Below, in pieces: positions 1 to 8,482 of a stretch of 64,000 nucleotides of DNA (position 1 is the stretch's first letter; every line of letters begins with the position of its first letter). The notes beneath the pieces are model-generated. The model saw only the letters and a program-made list of their open reading frames with translations. It did no database searches and had not been told where the DNA came from. Where the stretch lies: NCBI RefSeq assembly GCF_022179525.1, contig NZ_BPQX01000001.1:1-64000 (forward strand). The letters are read 5' to 3'. Made by a program: the position numbers and the translations under genes. Source of the DNA: Methylobacterium persicinum (GTDB lineage Bacteria > Pseudomonadota > Alphaproteobacteria > Rhizobiales > Beijerinckiaceae).

Positions 1-2
1 AC

Positions 3-1025
3 GCCCTGGCTCATCAGGGCGTCCACCGCTACCCGCGCAAGAAGCGGCCCGACCTCGCCTCCGAGCAGCGCCGGGAGCGGGAGCGGGTCGAGCATGGCGA
101 GCAGATCTACAACGACCTGTGGCGCACCCTGCCGAACAAGCCGGGCGCCGCCCCCTCCGATATGGCCGCCGAGCGCCGCCGGGCCCTGCTGGAACTTCCC
201 CAGGAGAACATCCTCTACTTTCTGGAGAAGGTCGCGCCGCGCCTGCGCCCCTGGCAGCGGGAGATCCTGCGGATCGTGCGCCTCGTGGCGCAGTACTTCT
301 ATCCGCAGCGCCAGACCAAGGTGATGAACGAGGGCTGCGCCACCTCCGTCCACTACCGGATCATGAATGCCCTCTCCGAGACCGGCCAGATCACCGAGGC
401 CGCCTACCTCGAATTCCTGCAATCCCACACCAACGTCATCCGCCAGCCGAATTACGACGACCGGTCCTATGGCGGCCACAACCCGTACGCGATCGGCTTC
501 GCGATGATGCAGGACATCGCCCGCATCGCCGAGACGCCGACCGACGAGGATCGCGAGTGGTTCCCCGACATCGCCGGCCGGGGCGACGGGATGGAGGTGC
601 TGCGCGACTGCTGGGAGAACTATCGCGATGAGAGCTTCATCGCGCAGTTCCTGTCGCCGAAGCTGATGCGCGACCTGCGCCTGTTCCACGTCATCGACGA
701 TCCGGACGAGCAGAGCCTGCGCGTGGAGTCGATCCACGACGAGCGCGGCTACCGGCGTCTGCGCCGGGCCTTCGCCCGCCAGTACGACGTGGCCTGGCTC
801 GATCCCGACATCGAGGTGGTGGATGTCGATCTTGAGGGCGACCGCCGCCTCATCCTCCACCACAAGACGCTGAACAAGGTCACCCTGCAGAAGGACGACG
901 CCAAGCGGGTGCTCCAGCACCTCGCCGACCTGTGGGGCTACGACGTGGTGCTCAAGGAGGTGGACTCCGCGACCGGGACGGTGCTCGGCGAGATCGGCGC
1001 GAGCGCCCGGCCGGTCTTCTTCTGA
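3..1025 (+). CDS. SpoVR family protein (5' end missing)
   Basis: The open frame enters from the left edge and runs 340 codons to TGA, so the N-terminus lies outside the window; family members are usually about 500 residues. The sequence carries SpoVR hallmarks: the ALAHQGVHRYPRKKRP stretch at the left edge, the YGGHNPYAIGF block and the ESFIAQFLSPKLMRDLRLF block. In many proteobacteria SpoVR/YcgB is encoded after a PrkA-type kinase and a YeaH protein as part of a stationary-phase or stress module. Those partners would lie to the left and cannot be checked here. The biochemical function is unknown. An internal ATG at 162 is not the start, because the family homology continues upstream of it. 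Confidence 0.93.
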   Translation, partial: ALAHQGVHRYPRKKRPDLASEQRRERERVEHGEQIYNDLWRTLPNKPGAAPSDMAAERRRALLELPQENILYFLEKVAPRLRPWQREILRIVRLVAQYFYPQRQTKVMNEGCATSVHYRIMNALSETGQITEAAYLEFLQSHTNVIRQPNYDDRSYGGHNPYAIGFAMMQDIARIAETPTDEDREWFPDIAGRGDGMEVLRDCWENYRDESFIAQFLSPKLMRDLRLFHVIDDPDEQSLRVESIHDERGYRRLRRAFARQYDVAWLDPDIEVVDVDLEGDRRLILHHKTLNKVTLQKDDAKRVLQHLADLWGYDVVLKEVDSATGTVLGEIGASARPVFF

Positions 1026-1094
1026 GGGACCCGTCACCGCAGGCGAACCAAGGCGCTCCAGGGCGGACCCGGCGGTGATCGTTGCGGTTGGGTC

Positions 1095-2840
1095 TCAGGC
1101 GCGCTGGGCGATCGGCCCCGGCGCGATCATGACCTTGCGCATGTCCGCGCAGACGCGGTTGCGACCGAGGCGCTTCGCCCGGTAGAGCGCGCCGTCGGCC
1201 TGCGCCACGAGGGCCTCCCAATCGAGACCGGAGCCGGGCGGCCGGCAGGCCACGCCGAAGCTGCCGGTCACGGCGGGCTCCCCGGGCTCCATGGCGAGGC
1301 GCTGGCGCATCCGTTCCGCCAGGGCATAGGTCGCCACCTCATCGAGGCCCGGAGCGAGGATCAGGAATTCCTCCCCGCCATAGCGGGCGATGAGATCGCG
1401 GGAGCCGGCAAGTGACCGCAGCGACCCGGCGACCCGCTGGAGGACGGCGTCGCCGCCCGCATGGCCGTGGAGGTCGTTCACCATCTTGAAATGGTCGATA
1501 TCCGCGACGATCGCGCCGAGGGGCTGCCCTGCCTTCTCCGCGGCCTCGATCATCGTAGGCGCCTGGGACGACACGGCGCGGCGGTTCCGGAGGCCCGTCA
1601 GGGAATCGGTCTCGGCCAGCACCTTCAGGTTGCGGGTCACGCGGTGGCGGGCCCGTTCGAGGACGAGCTTGCGCCGCAACTCTTGCCGCAGGATCGCGAG
1701 GCCTTCGAACATCTCGTCGATCTCAGGGCCGGACCGCGCCACGGGCACGGGGTCGTCGAGATGTCCCACGGCGAGGGCCAGGATCTCCTCGCGGACCGCA
1801 ATCAGCGGCCGGAACAGGCGTCTGCGGAAGACGAGCCCGAGCCAGAGCAGGGTGAGAAGCACCCCGGCGGTGATGGCGGCGGACACGAGGGTGTCGGTGA
1901 GGACGGCCCAGCGGAACCCCTCGATCCTGCGCAGGGTCAGGGAGAGGAGGCCGTCCTTCAACCGGGTCGGCGCGGCGAGGCCGGGCACGTAGCGTCGGGT
2001 GAAGTCCGCGGCGCTGCCACGCCGGGTCGGGTCGGCGAAGACATCCCGCACCAGGGGCAGGCTCGTGGCAAAATACTCCGATTCGATCTCGCCCAGGGCC
2101 CGGACGACATCGGGATCGTCAGCGTAGTTCCGTCCGTAGGGGGCGAGAAGCTGCCAGAGATACCGGATCCGGTCCTCCGTCTGGCGGGATGCGCGCTGGG
2201 CCTCCTCGGCTGTGACACCTCCGGTGAGCTTCATGACGGCATAGGAGCCGAGCCGTCCCGCCTCCTCCCGCAAGGCACTCGCATGGGCTTGGAGCAGCAC
2301 CTCGGCGCCGACCTCCGGCGCACTCTGTAACAGGCGCCGTCCGTATTCGGACCGCAGGAGTGCAGCCTCGTCCGCCACGGCGAACATCGCGCGGATCGCG
2401 TCCGCGATCGCCGCCCCCCGGCGCTCCTCCGGCGGGCGGGCGCAGACGGCATCGACTTTTGCGCGGGCCTCGGCGAGGCGTTGGCCGACGACGTCGAACA
2501 CGGAGGCCAGCTGGGCTGCCTCGCCGGGCTCCGAGGCCGCCCTGACCTCCGCGATCCGCCGGTCGGTGGTCGCACGGATGGCCGCGAGCCTTCGGGCGCC
2601 CTCCTCGGGAGAGGCGGCGAACGGGTCCATCGCCGCGTTCGAAGGGCCGCGCTCAGCGGAAATCATGTCGGTCATCGCCAGGACGAGGCCGAACCGCGAC
2701 GCCTCGGCGACCGCCCGGTCGGCGCGGTTCAGCTCGGCGAAGGCATGGGTGAGCTGCATTCCCCCAAGCACGGCGCAGCCGCAGGCCGCCACGGCACCGG
2801 CCACCCATTGGAGGTACTGAATTCGGACCGACGCAGCCAT
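1095..2840 (-). CDS. membrane-bound GGDEF diguanylate cyclase
   Basis: 581 residues. The first hydrophobic segment is at about residues 9-33 and the second at about 312-344. They flank a roughly 280-residue periplasmic helical region whose AERGPSNAAM stretch resembles NIT-type sensor domains (weak inference). A HAMP-like linker follows, then a GGDEF domain from about residue 412 with DxLTGLxNRR, the metal-binding DIDHFKMVND segment and the active-site signature GGEEF. It should make cyclic di-GMP from two GTP in response to a periplasmic signal. The inhibitory I-site position reads GSRD rather than RxxD, so product inhibition may be weak or absent. No EAL domain is present. It is divergent from the thioesterase gene across a 240-bp region holding a long inverted repeat. 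Confidence 0.93.
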   Translation of the reverse strand: MAASVRIQYLQWVAGAVAACGCAVLGGMQLTHAFAELNRADRAVAEASRFGLVLAMTDMISAERGPSNAAMDPFAASPEEGARRLAAIRATTDRRIAEVRAASEPGEAAQLASVFDVVGQRLAEARAKVDAVCARPPEERRGAAIADAIRAMFAVADEAALLRSEYGRRLLQSAPEVGAEVLLQAHASALREEAGRLGSYAVMKLTGGVTAEEAQRASRQTEDRIRYLWQLLAPYGRNYADDPDVVRALGEIESEYFATSLPLVRDVFADPTRRGSAADFTRRYVPGLAAPTRLKDGLLSLTLRRIEGFRWAVLTDTLVSAAITAGVLLTLLWLGLVFRRRLFRPLIAVREEILALAVGHLDDPVPVARSGPEIDEMFEGLAILRQELRRKLVLERARHRVTRNLKVLAETDSLTGLRNRRAVSSQAPTMIEAAEKAGQPLGAIVADIDHFKMVNDLHGHAGGDAVLQRVAGSLRSLAGSRDLIARYGGEEFLILAPGLDEVATYALAERMRQRLAMEPGEPAVTGSFGVACRPPGSGLDWEALVAQADGALYRAKRLGRNRVCADMRKVMIAPGPIAQRA

Positions 2841-3011
2841 ACCATCCCGATTCGGCGCCGGATGCCCGCCAGAACCTGACGGCTCCGTCCCGGCAGCCTG
2901 GGGAAGGCTATAGAAGCAATCACCGAATGAGACGTGAAACCCGTCCTATAAATGCCATCGTGAGTAGACCAAACAGCGCTAAAACCTTTCATTTTGCCGG
3001 CTATTTTACCG

Positions 3012-3033
3012 TGTCGACCACATGTCGTCGACA
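3012..3033. promoter_or_regulatory. inverted repeat TGTCGAC-N8-GTCGACA in a divergent promoter region
   Basis: A perfect 7-bp inverted repeat with an 8-nt spacer. It lies between the divergently transcribed diguanylate cyclase gene (starts 2840, minus) and the thioesterase gene (starts about 3084, plus), in a locally AT-richer stretch. Spacing and position fit an operator for a dimeric regulator. The regulator is unknown, and no repressor gene lies next to it. Confidence 0.35.
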
Positions 3034-3083
3034 GGCACCCCTCCTGCGGAACGTGATTGCGCGATCCACCGCCAGCGGGCAGC

Positions 3084-3521
3084 ATGGTCCGCATGACCCC
3101 GACGACCATGAGCCTTGCCGAGACGCAGGCCTTCCTTGACCAGGAATTTCCTCAGATGCAGGCGGGGGGCCGGGCCTACCACCTCGAGGCCGTGGGGCCC
3201 CTCACGTCGCGAATGCGATTGGAGGCGCATGAGCGTTTCCTCCGCCCCGGAGCCACCGTGTCCGGCCCTGCGATGATGGCGCTGGCCGACTATGCCCTCT
3301 ACGCGGCGATCCTCGCCAATATCGGTCCGGTGGCCCTGGCGGTGACCACGAACCTCACGTTCAACTTCCTGCGCAAGCCGGCTTCGGGCGATCTGCTGGC
3401 GGATTGCCGGCTCATTAAGCTTGGGCGCCGTCTGGCGGTGGGGGATGTCGCCATCACGGGCGTGGGCAGCGATGACCTCGTCTGCCACGCCACGGGCACC
3501 TATTCGATCCCGCCCCGATAA
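3084..3521 (+). CDS. PaaI/YbgC-like hotdog thioesterase
   Basis: 145 residues from the ATG at 3084; ATG 3093 and an upstream TTG at 3057 are alternatives. The RPGATVSGPAMMALADYALYAA segment matches the hotdog-fold acyl-CoA thioesterase helix, where the Asp (ALADYA) is at the usual catalytic position. LTFNFLRKPASGDL and the closing C-terminal strand also fit the family. It probably hydrolyses an acyl- or aryl-CoA; the substrate cannot be read from sequence. No pathway genes accompany it. It converges with ribE, whose stop is 65 bp away. The family call is good, the specific role unknown. Confidence 0.85.
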   Translation: MVRMTPTTMSLAETQAFLDQEFPQMQAGGRAYHLEAVGPLTSRMRLEAHERFLRPGATVSGPAMMALADYALYAAILANIGPVALAVTTNLTFNFLRKPASGDLLADCRLIKLGRRLAVGDVAITGVGSDDLVCHATGTYSIPPR

Positions 3522-3585
3522 GGCGCTGAGGGTCGGCGCGTGTCCCGGGACACCTTCGTTCCACGGGGAAGGACGGCGGTGCCCC

Positions 3586-4206
3586 TCAGGTCCGCGCCTC
3601 GCTGAGGCGCGCCGCGTAACGGGCAATGAGATCGACCTCCAGGTTCACGGCATCCCCCGCCCGGCGATCACCCCAGGTGGTGACCTGCAGGGTGTGGGGG
3701 ATGAGGAGCACGGAGAACAGGTCGCCCTCCACGGTGTTCACCGTCAGCGACGTGCCGTCGAGGCAGACGGAGCCCTTCTCGGCGATGAACCGCGCGAGAC
3801 CCGATGGGGCCCGCAGGGTGAACCGCTCGCTTGGGCCCCACGCACCGTCCGTGACCGTGTCGCGGGCGACGATCCCGGCCAAGCCATCGACATGCCCGGT
3901 AACGAGGTGGCCGCCGAGTTCGTCGCCGATCTTCAGGGAGCGTTCGAGGTTGATCCGCCGGCCCGGCGCCCATTCGCCGACATTCGTCCGCGCCAGGGTC
4001 TCGGCCGCCGCATCGACCTGGAAGACGCAGCCGTCCCCCTCGGGCGCGATGGAGACGGCGGTGAGGCACGGGCCGGAACAGGCGATGGATGCGCCGAGTG
4101 CGATCCCCGCGGGGTCGTAGGCGCAGCGGATGGCGATCCGGCGCAGGTCCCCCTCCCCCGCCACGGACAGGACCGTGCCGACATCGCTGACGAGACCCGT
4201 GAACAT
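3586..4206 (-). CDS. ribE: riboflavin synthase alpha chain
   Basis: 206 residues, the usual size. It begins with the family-typical MFTGLVSDVG and has two homologous lumazine-binding barrels, about residues 1-97 and 98-195. Each has the short glycine and threonine motifs (CLTAVS in the first, LDGTSLTVN in the second). The enzyme dismutates two 6,7-dimethyl-8-ribityllumazine molecules to riboflavin. The ATG lies 2 nt after the ribD stop, so the two are translated together. The open frame continues upstream, antisense to nothing but overlapping ribD in another frame, and that extension has no homology. The lumazine synthase gene (ribH), often next in alphaproteobacteria, is not here. Confidence 0.96.
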   Translation of the reverse strand: MFTGLVSDVGTVLSVAGEGDLRRIAIRCAYDPAGIALGASIACSGPCLTAVSIAPEGDGCVFQVDAAAETLARTNVGEWAPGRRINLERSLKIGDELGGHLVTGHVDGLAGIVARDTVTDGAWGPSERFTLRAPSGLARFIAEKGSVCLDGTSLTVNTVEGDLFSVLLIPHTLQVTTWGDRRAGDAVNLEVDLIARYAARLSEART

Positions 4207-4208
4207 GC

Positions 4209-5309
4209 CTAGACGCTCCGCTCGTAGGTGACGGCCCGGTCTCGCCCGAGGACGAGATCCTCGACCACGCCGAGGCCCGCGATCCGCCGGGTCAGCGTGG
4301 GGCCGACGGCCGGCAGGCCCCCCGCCGGGACCGCCGGATCCGGCCCGGTCATCAAGGTCACGGCATCGATGAGATCGGCCTGGGCGAGGGCTTCCGCAAG
4401 GCGGGGCCCTCCTTCGCTGCAAAGGCGGGTGAGACCGCGCGCCCCGAGGAGGGCCAGGGCGGCGTGAAGATCGATCCGCCCCTCGGCGCCGGCCTCCACC
4501 GGCATCACCTCGACGCCGAGCGATTCGAGGGCCCGCCTTGCATGGGCCGGGGCCGAGCGGGTGGTGAGCACCAGTACAGGCACGTCCCTCGCCGTCCGGG
4601 CGAGGACGCTGGCGGGCGAGAGATGCAGGGCCGAGTCGAGGACGATCCGCATGGGCGACCGTCCGGCCAGCCCCGGCAGCCGCACTGTCAGCGAGGGATC
4701 GTCGGCCCGCGCCGTGCCGATGCCGATCAGGATCGCGTCGGCATGGGCCCGCCAGAGGTGGACCGCCCCGTCCGCGACCTCGCCGGTGATCCGCAGACGC
4801 TCGGCGCCGGACCCCGCCGCGAAGCCGTCGCGGGTGCGGGCGAGCTTCAGGTGCAGCATCGGCCGCCCCAAGGTGACACGGGTGACGTGGCCGCGATGGT
4901 CCCGGGCGGCCTCCCCGCCGCACAGGCCGGTCTCCACGGCGATGCCCGCCTCCCGTAGAAGCCCGTGGCCCCGGCCGGCGACCCGGGGATCGGGGTCCTC
5001 AAGGGCGGTCACCACCCGGCCGATCCCCGCGGCGACGATGGCGTCGGTGCAGGGCGGGGTGCGACCGTGATGCGAGCAGGGCTCCAGGGTGATGTAGAGG
5101 GTTGCCCCCCGGGCCGCGGCGCCGGCCTGGGCGAGGGCCTGCGGCTCCGCATGGGGCCGGCCGCCGGGCGCCGTGGCGGCCGCCGCCAGGATCGTGCCCG
5201 AGCCTGGCTCCACCACCACCGCCCCCACCGAGGGGTTGGGCCATGTCCGGCCGAGGCCCCGCCGCCCCAGCGCCAGGGCGAGGCGCATGAAGTTGGCGTC
5301 GCCGCTCAT
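4209..5309 (-). CDS. ribD: bifunctional riboflavin biosynthesis deaminase/reductase
   Basis: 366 residues. The N-terminal cytidine-deaminase-like domain has the zinc site H53-A-E55 and the [11 protein letters not shown] loop with C78 and C87. It deaminates the pyrimidine product of GTP cyclohydrolase II. The C-terminal domain, from about residue 150, is the NADPH-dependent reductase that opens the ribose to ribityl, with the [10 protein letters not shown] motif. The start codon overlaps the nrdR stop as ATGA, and the stop lies 2 nt before ribE, so nrdR-ribD-ribE form one tightly coupled unit. Confidence 0.97.
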   Translation of the reverse strand: MSGDANFMRLALALGRRGLGRTWPNPSVGAVVVEPGSGTILAAAATAPGGRPHAEPQALAQAGAAARGATLYITLEPCSHHGRTPPCTDAIVAAGIGRVVTALEDPDPRVAGRGHGLLREAGIAVETGLCGGEAARDHRGHVTRVTLGRPMLHLKLARTRDGFAAGSGAERLRITGEVADGAVHLWRAHADAILIGIGTARADDPSLTVRLPGLAGRSPMRIVLDSALHLSPASVLARTARDVPVLVLTTRSAPAHARRALESLGVEVMPVEAGAEGRIDLHAALALLGARGLTRLCSEGGPRLAEALAQADLIDAVTLMTGPDPAVPAGGLPAVGPTLTRRIAGLGVVEDLVLGRDRAVTYERSV

Positions 5310-5836
5310 GGCCGGCTCGCCCGGCGGCGGATGGGGGGCTTCGTCTCAGGATCCGGGTCGGGCTCGGGCTCCAGGGCGGGCACCAGGGTGCCGCCCAGCG
5401 TGCCGAGCAGCTCCTCGAAATCTTTGGCCTCGCGGAAATTCTTGTAGACCGAGGCGAAGCGGACATAGGCCACGTCGTCGAGGCCCTTGAGCCCGGCCAT
5501 GACCAATTCGCCGATCGCCTCGGAGGCGACCTCCGGCTCTCCGGCGCTCTCGAGCTGGCGGGTGATGCCGCTGACGAGGCGTTCGATCCGCTCCGGCTCG
5601 ACGGCGCGCTTGCGCAGGGCCACGTCGATGGAGCGCTGCAGCTTGTCCCGGTCGAAGGGCACCCGCTTGCCCGACCGCTTGACCACCGTCAGCTCGCGCA
5701 GCTGCACCCGCTCGAAGGTGGTGAAGCGCCCGCCGCAATCCGGGCAGACCCGGCGGCGGCGGATGGCGGCGCCATCCTCGGAAGGGCGCGAGTCCTTCAC
5801 CTGCGTGTCGGACCCGCCGCAATAGGGGCACCGCAT
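5306..5836 (-). CDS. nrdR: transcriptional repressor NrdR
   Basis: 176 residues from the ATG at 5836; an upstream in-frame extension lacks homology. The N-terminal zinc ribbon uses C3, C6, C31 and C34. It is followed by the ATP-cone domain at about residues 46-136 with [15 protein letters not shown]. NrdR senses ATP/dATP and represses ribonucleotide reductase genes by binding NrdR boxes. The C-terminal tail is rich in Pro and Glu. The ATGA overlap with ribD is the conserved alphaproteobacterial arrangement. A hairpin just upstream suggests that glyA transcription partly ends there. Confidence 0.97.
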   Translation of the reverse strand: MRCPYCGGSDTQVKDSRPSEDGAAIRRRRVCPDCGGRFTTFERVQLRELTVVKRSGKRVPFDRDKLQRSIDVALRKRAVEPERIERLVSGITRQLESAGEPEVASEAIGELVMAGLKGLDDVAYVRFASVYKNFREAKDFEELLGTLGGTLVPALEPEPDPDPETKPPIRRRASRP

Positions 5837-5862
5837 CGGGCGGGTTCTCTCAGGAAAAACGA

Positions 5863-5897
5863 AGACGGCCGCGGATCGGGATGATCCGCGGCCGTCT
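5863..5897 (-). terminator. intrinsic terminator between glyA and nrdR
   Basis: A perfect 15-bp stem (AGACGGCCGCGGATC and its complement) with a 5-nt loop. On the minus strand it is followed by TCGTTTTTCC, a short T-tract. It lies 120 nt after the glyA stop and ends 27 nt before the nrdR start. It could terminate glyA transcripts or attenuate read-through into nrdR-ribD-ribE. Confidence 0.7.
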
Positions 5898-5906
5898 CGT
5901 AACAAA

Positions 5907-6012
5907 GGGGTTCCCAAAGGGCGAGCCCTTTGGCGGGGAGCGGGGTGGAGCCCCGCCATTCCCAGGGGCCTTGCCCCTGGACCCCACCAAAGGACTTGGT
6001 CCTTTGGGATCC
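5907..6012. repeat. cluster of four short palindromes downstream of glyA
   Basis: Four adjacent imperfect inverted repeats lie in about 105 bp: CCCAAAGGGCGAGCCCTTTGG, a GCGGGG...CCCCGC unit, CAGGGGCCTTGCCCCTGG and CCAAAGGACTTGGTCCTTTGG. Each could fold alone. They look like a composite intergenic repeat rather than a gene: no frame is maintained across them. Confidence 0.7.
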
Positions 6013-6017
6013 CGGAC

Positions 6018-7322
6018 TCAGCCGTAGATCGGGAAGCGGTCGGTGAGCGCGTGGACCTTCTGCTTCACGCTCTCCTCGACGGCGCTGTCGCCGGCTTCAC
6101 CCTTGGCGGCGAGGCCGTCCAGCACTTCCACGATGAAGCCGCCGATCTGCTTGAACTCGGCGACGCCGAAGCCCCGCGAGGTGCCCGCCGGGGTGCCGAG
6201 GCGGATGCCCGACGTGATCGTCGGCTTCTGCGTGTCGAAGGGGACGCCGTTCTTGTTGCAGGTGATGTGCGCCCGCGACAGCGCGGCTTCCGCCGCCTTG
6301 CCGGTGAGGCCCTTCCGCTGCAGATCGACCAGCATCAGGTGGTTGTCGGTGCCGCCGGAGGTGATGTCGTAGCCCCCCGACATCAGGGTGTCGGCGAGCG
6401 CCTTGGCGTTCTCCACCACCTGGCGGGCGTAGATCTTGAACTCGGGCTTCAGGGCCTCACCGAAGGCCACCGCCTTGCCGGCGATGACATGCATCAGCGG
6501 GCCGCCCTGGATGCCGGGGAAGATCGCCGAGTTGAACTTTTTGGCCAGCGCCTCGTCGTTCGTGAGGATCATGCCGCCGCGCGGGCCGCGCAGGGTCTTG
6601 TGGGTCGTCGTGGTGGCCACGTGGGCATGGGGGAACGGCGACGGGTGGACGCCGGCCGCCACGAGGCCAGCGAAGTGGGCCATGTCGACCATGAAGTAGG
6701 CGCCGACCGCGTCGGCGATCTCCCGGAACTTGGCGAAGTCCCAATGGCGCGGGTAGCCCGAGCCGCCGGCGATGATCACCTTCGGCTTGTGCTCGTGGGC
6801 AAGCTGCTCGACCTGCTCCATGTCGATGCGCTGGTCTTCCCGGCGCACGGTGTAGGAGACCGGCTTGAACCACTTGCCGGAGACGTTCGGCGGGGCGCCG
6901 TGCGTCAGATGGCCGCCGGCCGCGAGGTCGAGGCCGAGGAAGGTGTCGCCCGGCTGAAGAAGGGCCAGGAACACGCCCTGGTTGGCCTGCGAGCCCGAGT
7001 TCGGCTGCACGTTGGCGAAGCCGCAGCCGAACAGGCGCTTGGCGCGGTCGATGGCGAGGTCCTCGGCGATGTCCACGAACTGGCAGCCGCCGTAGTAGCG
7101 CCGGCCCGGATAGCCCTCGGCGTACTTGTTGGTGAGCACCGAGCCCTGGGCCTCCAGCACCGCACGGGAGACGATGTTCTCCGAGGCGATCAGCTCGATC
7201 TCATGCTGCTGCCGGCCGAGCTCCTGCTCGATGGCGCGGGCGAGTTCGGGATCGGTCTCCGTGAGGGGGGCGGCGAAGAAGCTGTTGGAGAGGTGATGGT
7301 CGGTGGCGGTCCCGGCGCTCAT
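6018..7322 (-). CDS. glyA: serine hydroxymethyltransferase
   Basis: 434 residues from the ATG at 7322. The PLP lysine is K242 in the [14 protein letters not shown] motif, and the [24 protein letters not shown] and PNSGSQAN blocks are intact. It interconverts serine with glycine plus methylene-tetrahydrofolate, the main entry of C1 units. In serine-cycle methylotrophs it also works in the assimilatory direction. The N-terminal 20 residues are longer than in E. coli. An upstream in-frame extension to 7538 has no homology. The gene is followed by a palindrome cluster and a terminator-like hairpin before nrdR. Confidence 0.98.
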   Translation of the reverse strand: MSAGTATDHHLSNSFFAAPLTETDPELARAIEQELGRQQHEIELIASENIVSRAVLEAQGSVLTNKYAEGYPGRRYYGGCQFVDIAEDLAIDRAKRLFGCGFANVQPNSGSQANQGVFLALLQPGDTFLGLDLAAGGHLTHGAPPNVSGKWFKPVSYTVRREDQRIDMEQVEQLAHEHKPKVIIAGGSGYPRHWDFAKFREIADAVGAYFMVDMAHFAGLVAAGVHPSPFPHAHVATTTTHKTLRGPRGGMILTNDEALAKKFNSAIFPGIQGGPLMHVIAGKAVAFGEALKPEFKIYARQVVENAKALADTLMSGGYDITSGGTDNHLMLVDLQRKGLTGKAAEAALSRAHITCNKNGVPFDTQKPTITSGIRLGTPAGTSRGFGVAEFKQIGGFIVEVLDGLAAKGEAGDSAVEESVKQKVHALTDRFPIYG

Positions 7323-7584
7323 GGCGTGCCTCTGCTCTGTAGGGGGCCCGGCCTTCTGTGCGGGCGTGGGCGGGCGTTTCTCAACCTGGATACCTACACG
7401 GCAGGCCGGGCGAGGCCAAGCGCAGGCATTTTTCGCCGTGGGTGAGAAAAATTGAAAGGGAGCGCCCCGGGCCCGCAATGGGACCTTTGCGGAGCGTTGT
7501 CGATCCGCTCCGCGGTGCATCCTCCGGACTGAACTCACCGGGACGAGTCCGCCCCCATACGGCTTGGGCCGATGCCGCGATCGC

Positions 7585-8376
7585 TCAGACCGTGTCCCCC
7601 GGCCGCCCCCGTCGGGAGCGCGGCGACTGACGCTCGCGTGGAGCGGTGCCGGGCCCTGTGGCGGGAGACTTCGGCGGCTGGCCGGCGCTGGACCAGAACG
7701 CCTCGAACAGCTGCTGCATGGCCCTGAGATTCTGCTCCTGAACCTCGGCCCCGGTGCGGATCATCTGTCGCAGCACCTCGGACCCGGCTTCCGCGCCGGA
7801 GGCTTCGTCCTTCGGCGGGCGGGGGGCCTCCATCCGGGGTCGGTTCGGCGCGGGAGAGGGGGACGGCGACGGGGCCGCCGCCGTCTGCTCCGGCGGGGCC
7901 ATGAAGGCCTTGGCCATGTCCGTCCAAAGGGCGACGAAGGGCAACGGCGACGCCGCGGGGGCCGGAGCGGGCTGCCGGGAGGCCTCGGCCTGGGGCTGGT
8001 TGAGCATCACGTGGACGATGCTCGCCACCACCGCGCCGGCCATCATCGGAAGCATCTGCCGCAGCACCTGCGACCCCACGCCGCTCGCCGTCGAGGCCTG
8101 CTGTAGGACCGCCTGCATCAACTGGGCCGAACTGAACATCTGGCCGAGGGCGTCCAGCCCGAGGGGGGCGGCGGCCCGGGCGGATTCCGGGGCGGAAAAC
8201 ATCCGCGCGAAGCCGGCCGGATCGAGGCCGCCCCCCCGCTGGAGGCCCAGCGTCAACGCCGGCATCAGCGCCTCGAAGGCCCGCTGGGTCTGGTCCACCG
8301 TCAGCCCGAACTGCCGGGCCATGGCCTGCATCTCGGGGCCGTTGGCGGCCTGGACCATGTCGAGGGGAGTGAACAT
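7585..8376 (-). CDS. DUF937-type hydrophobic-helix protein
   Basis: 263 residues from the ATG at 8376 ([13 protein letters not shown]). It is built of amphipathic and hydrophobic helices: [19 protein letters not shown], then [22 protein letters not shown] at about residues 125-146, then a proline/serine-rich linker and a C-terminal helix around [12 protein letters not shown]. The N-terminal half resembles DUF937 proteins; the function is unknown. The C-terminal helix vaguely resembles phasin-like [10 protein letters not shown] segments, which would fit a PHA-making host, but this is only an impression. It lies 106 nt downstream of the MATE gene on the same strand. Confidence 0.75.
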   Translation of the reverse strand: MFTPLDMVQAANGPEMQAMARQFGLTVDQTQRAFEALMPALTLGLQRGGGLDPAGFARMFSAPESARAAAPLGLDALGQMFSSAQLMQAVLQQASTASGVGSQVLRQMLPMMAGAVVASIVHVMLNQPQAEASRQPAPAPAASPLPFVALWTDMAKAFMAPPEQTAAAPSPSPSPAPNRPRMEAPRPPKDEASGAEAGSEVLRQMIRTGAEVQEQNLRAMQQLFEAFWSSAGQPPKSPATGPGTAPRERQSPRSRRGRPGDTV

Positions 8377-8482
8377 GACGCCTCGATCCTGCCCCGACCC
8401 GGTCGCCCGGAAGGGCCCCATGCTCAGCGCCGGAGCCCAGGGCTGAGGCGGCAAAGCTTCCCATCGACGGGCGGCAAACCGC

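Noticed and set aside
4207-4923. In-frame upstream extension of ribE
   Set aside because: It overlaps ribD in another frame and has Arg/Gly/Pro-rich text; ribE begins with MFTGL at 4206.
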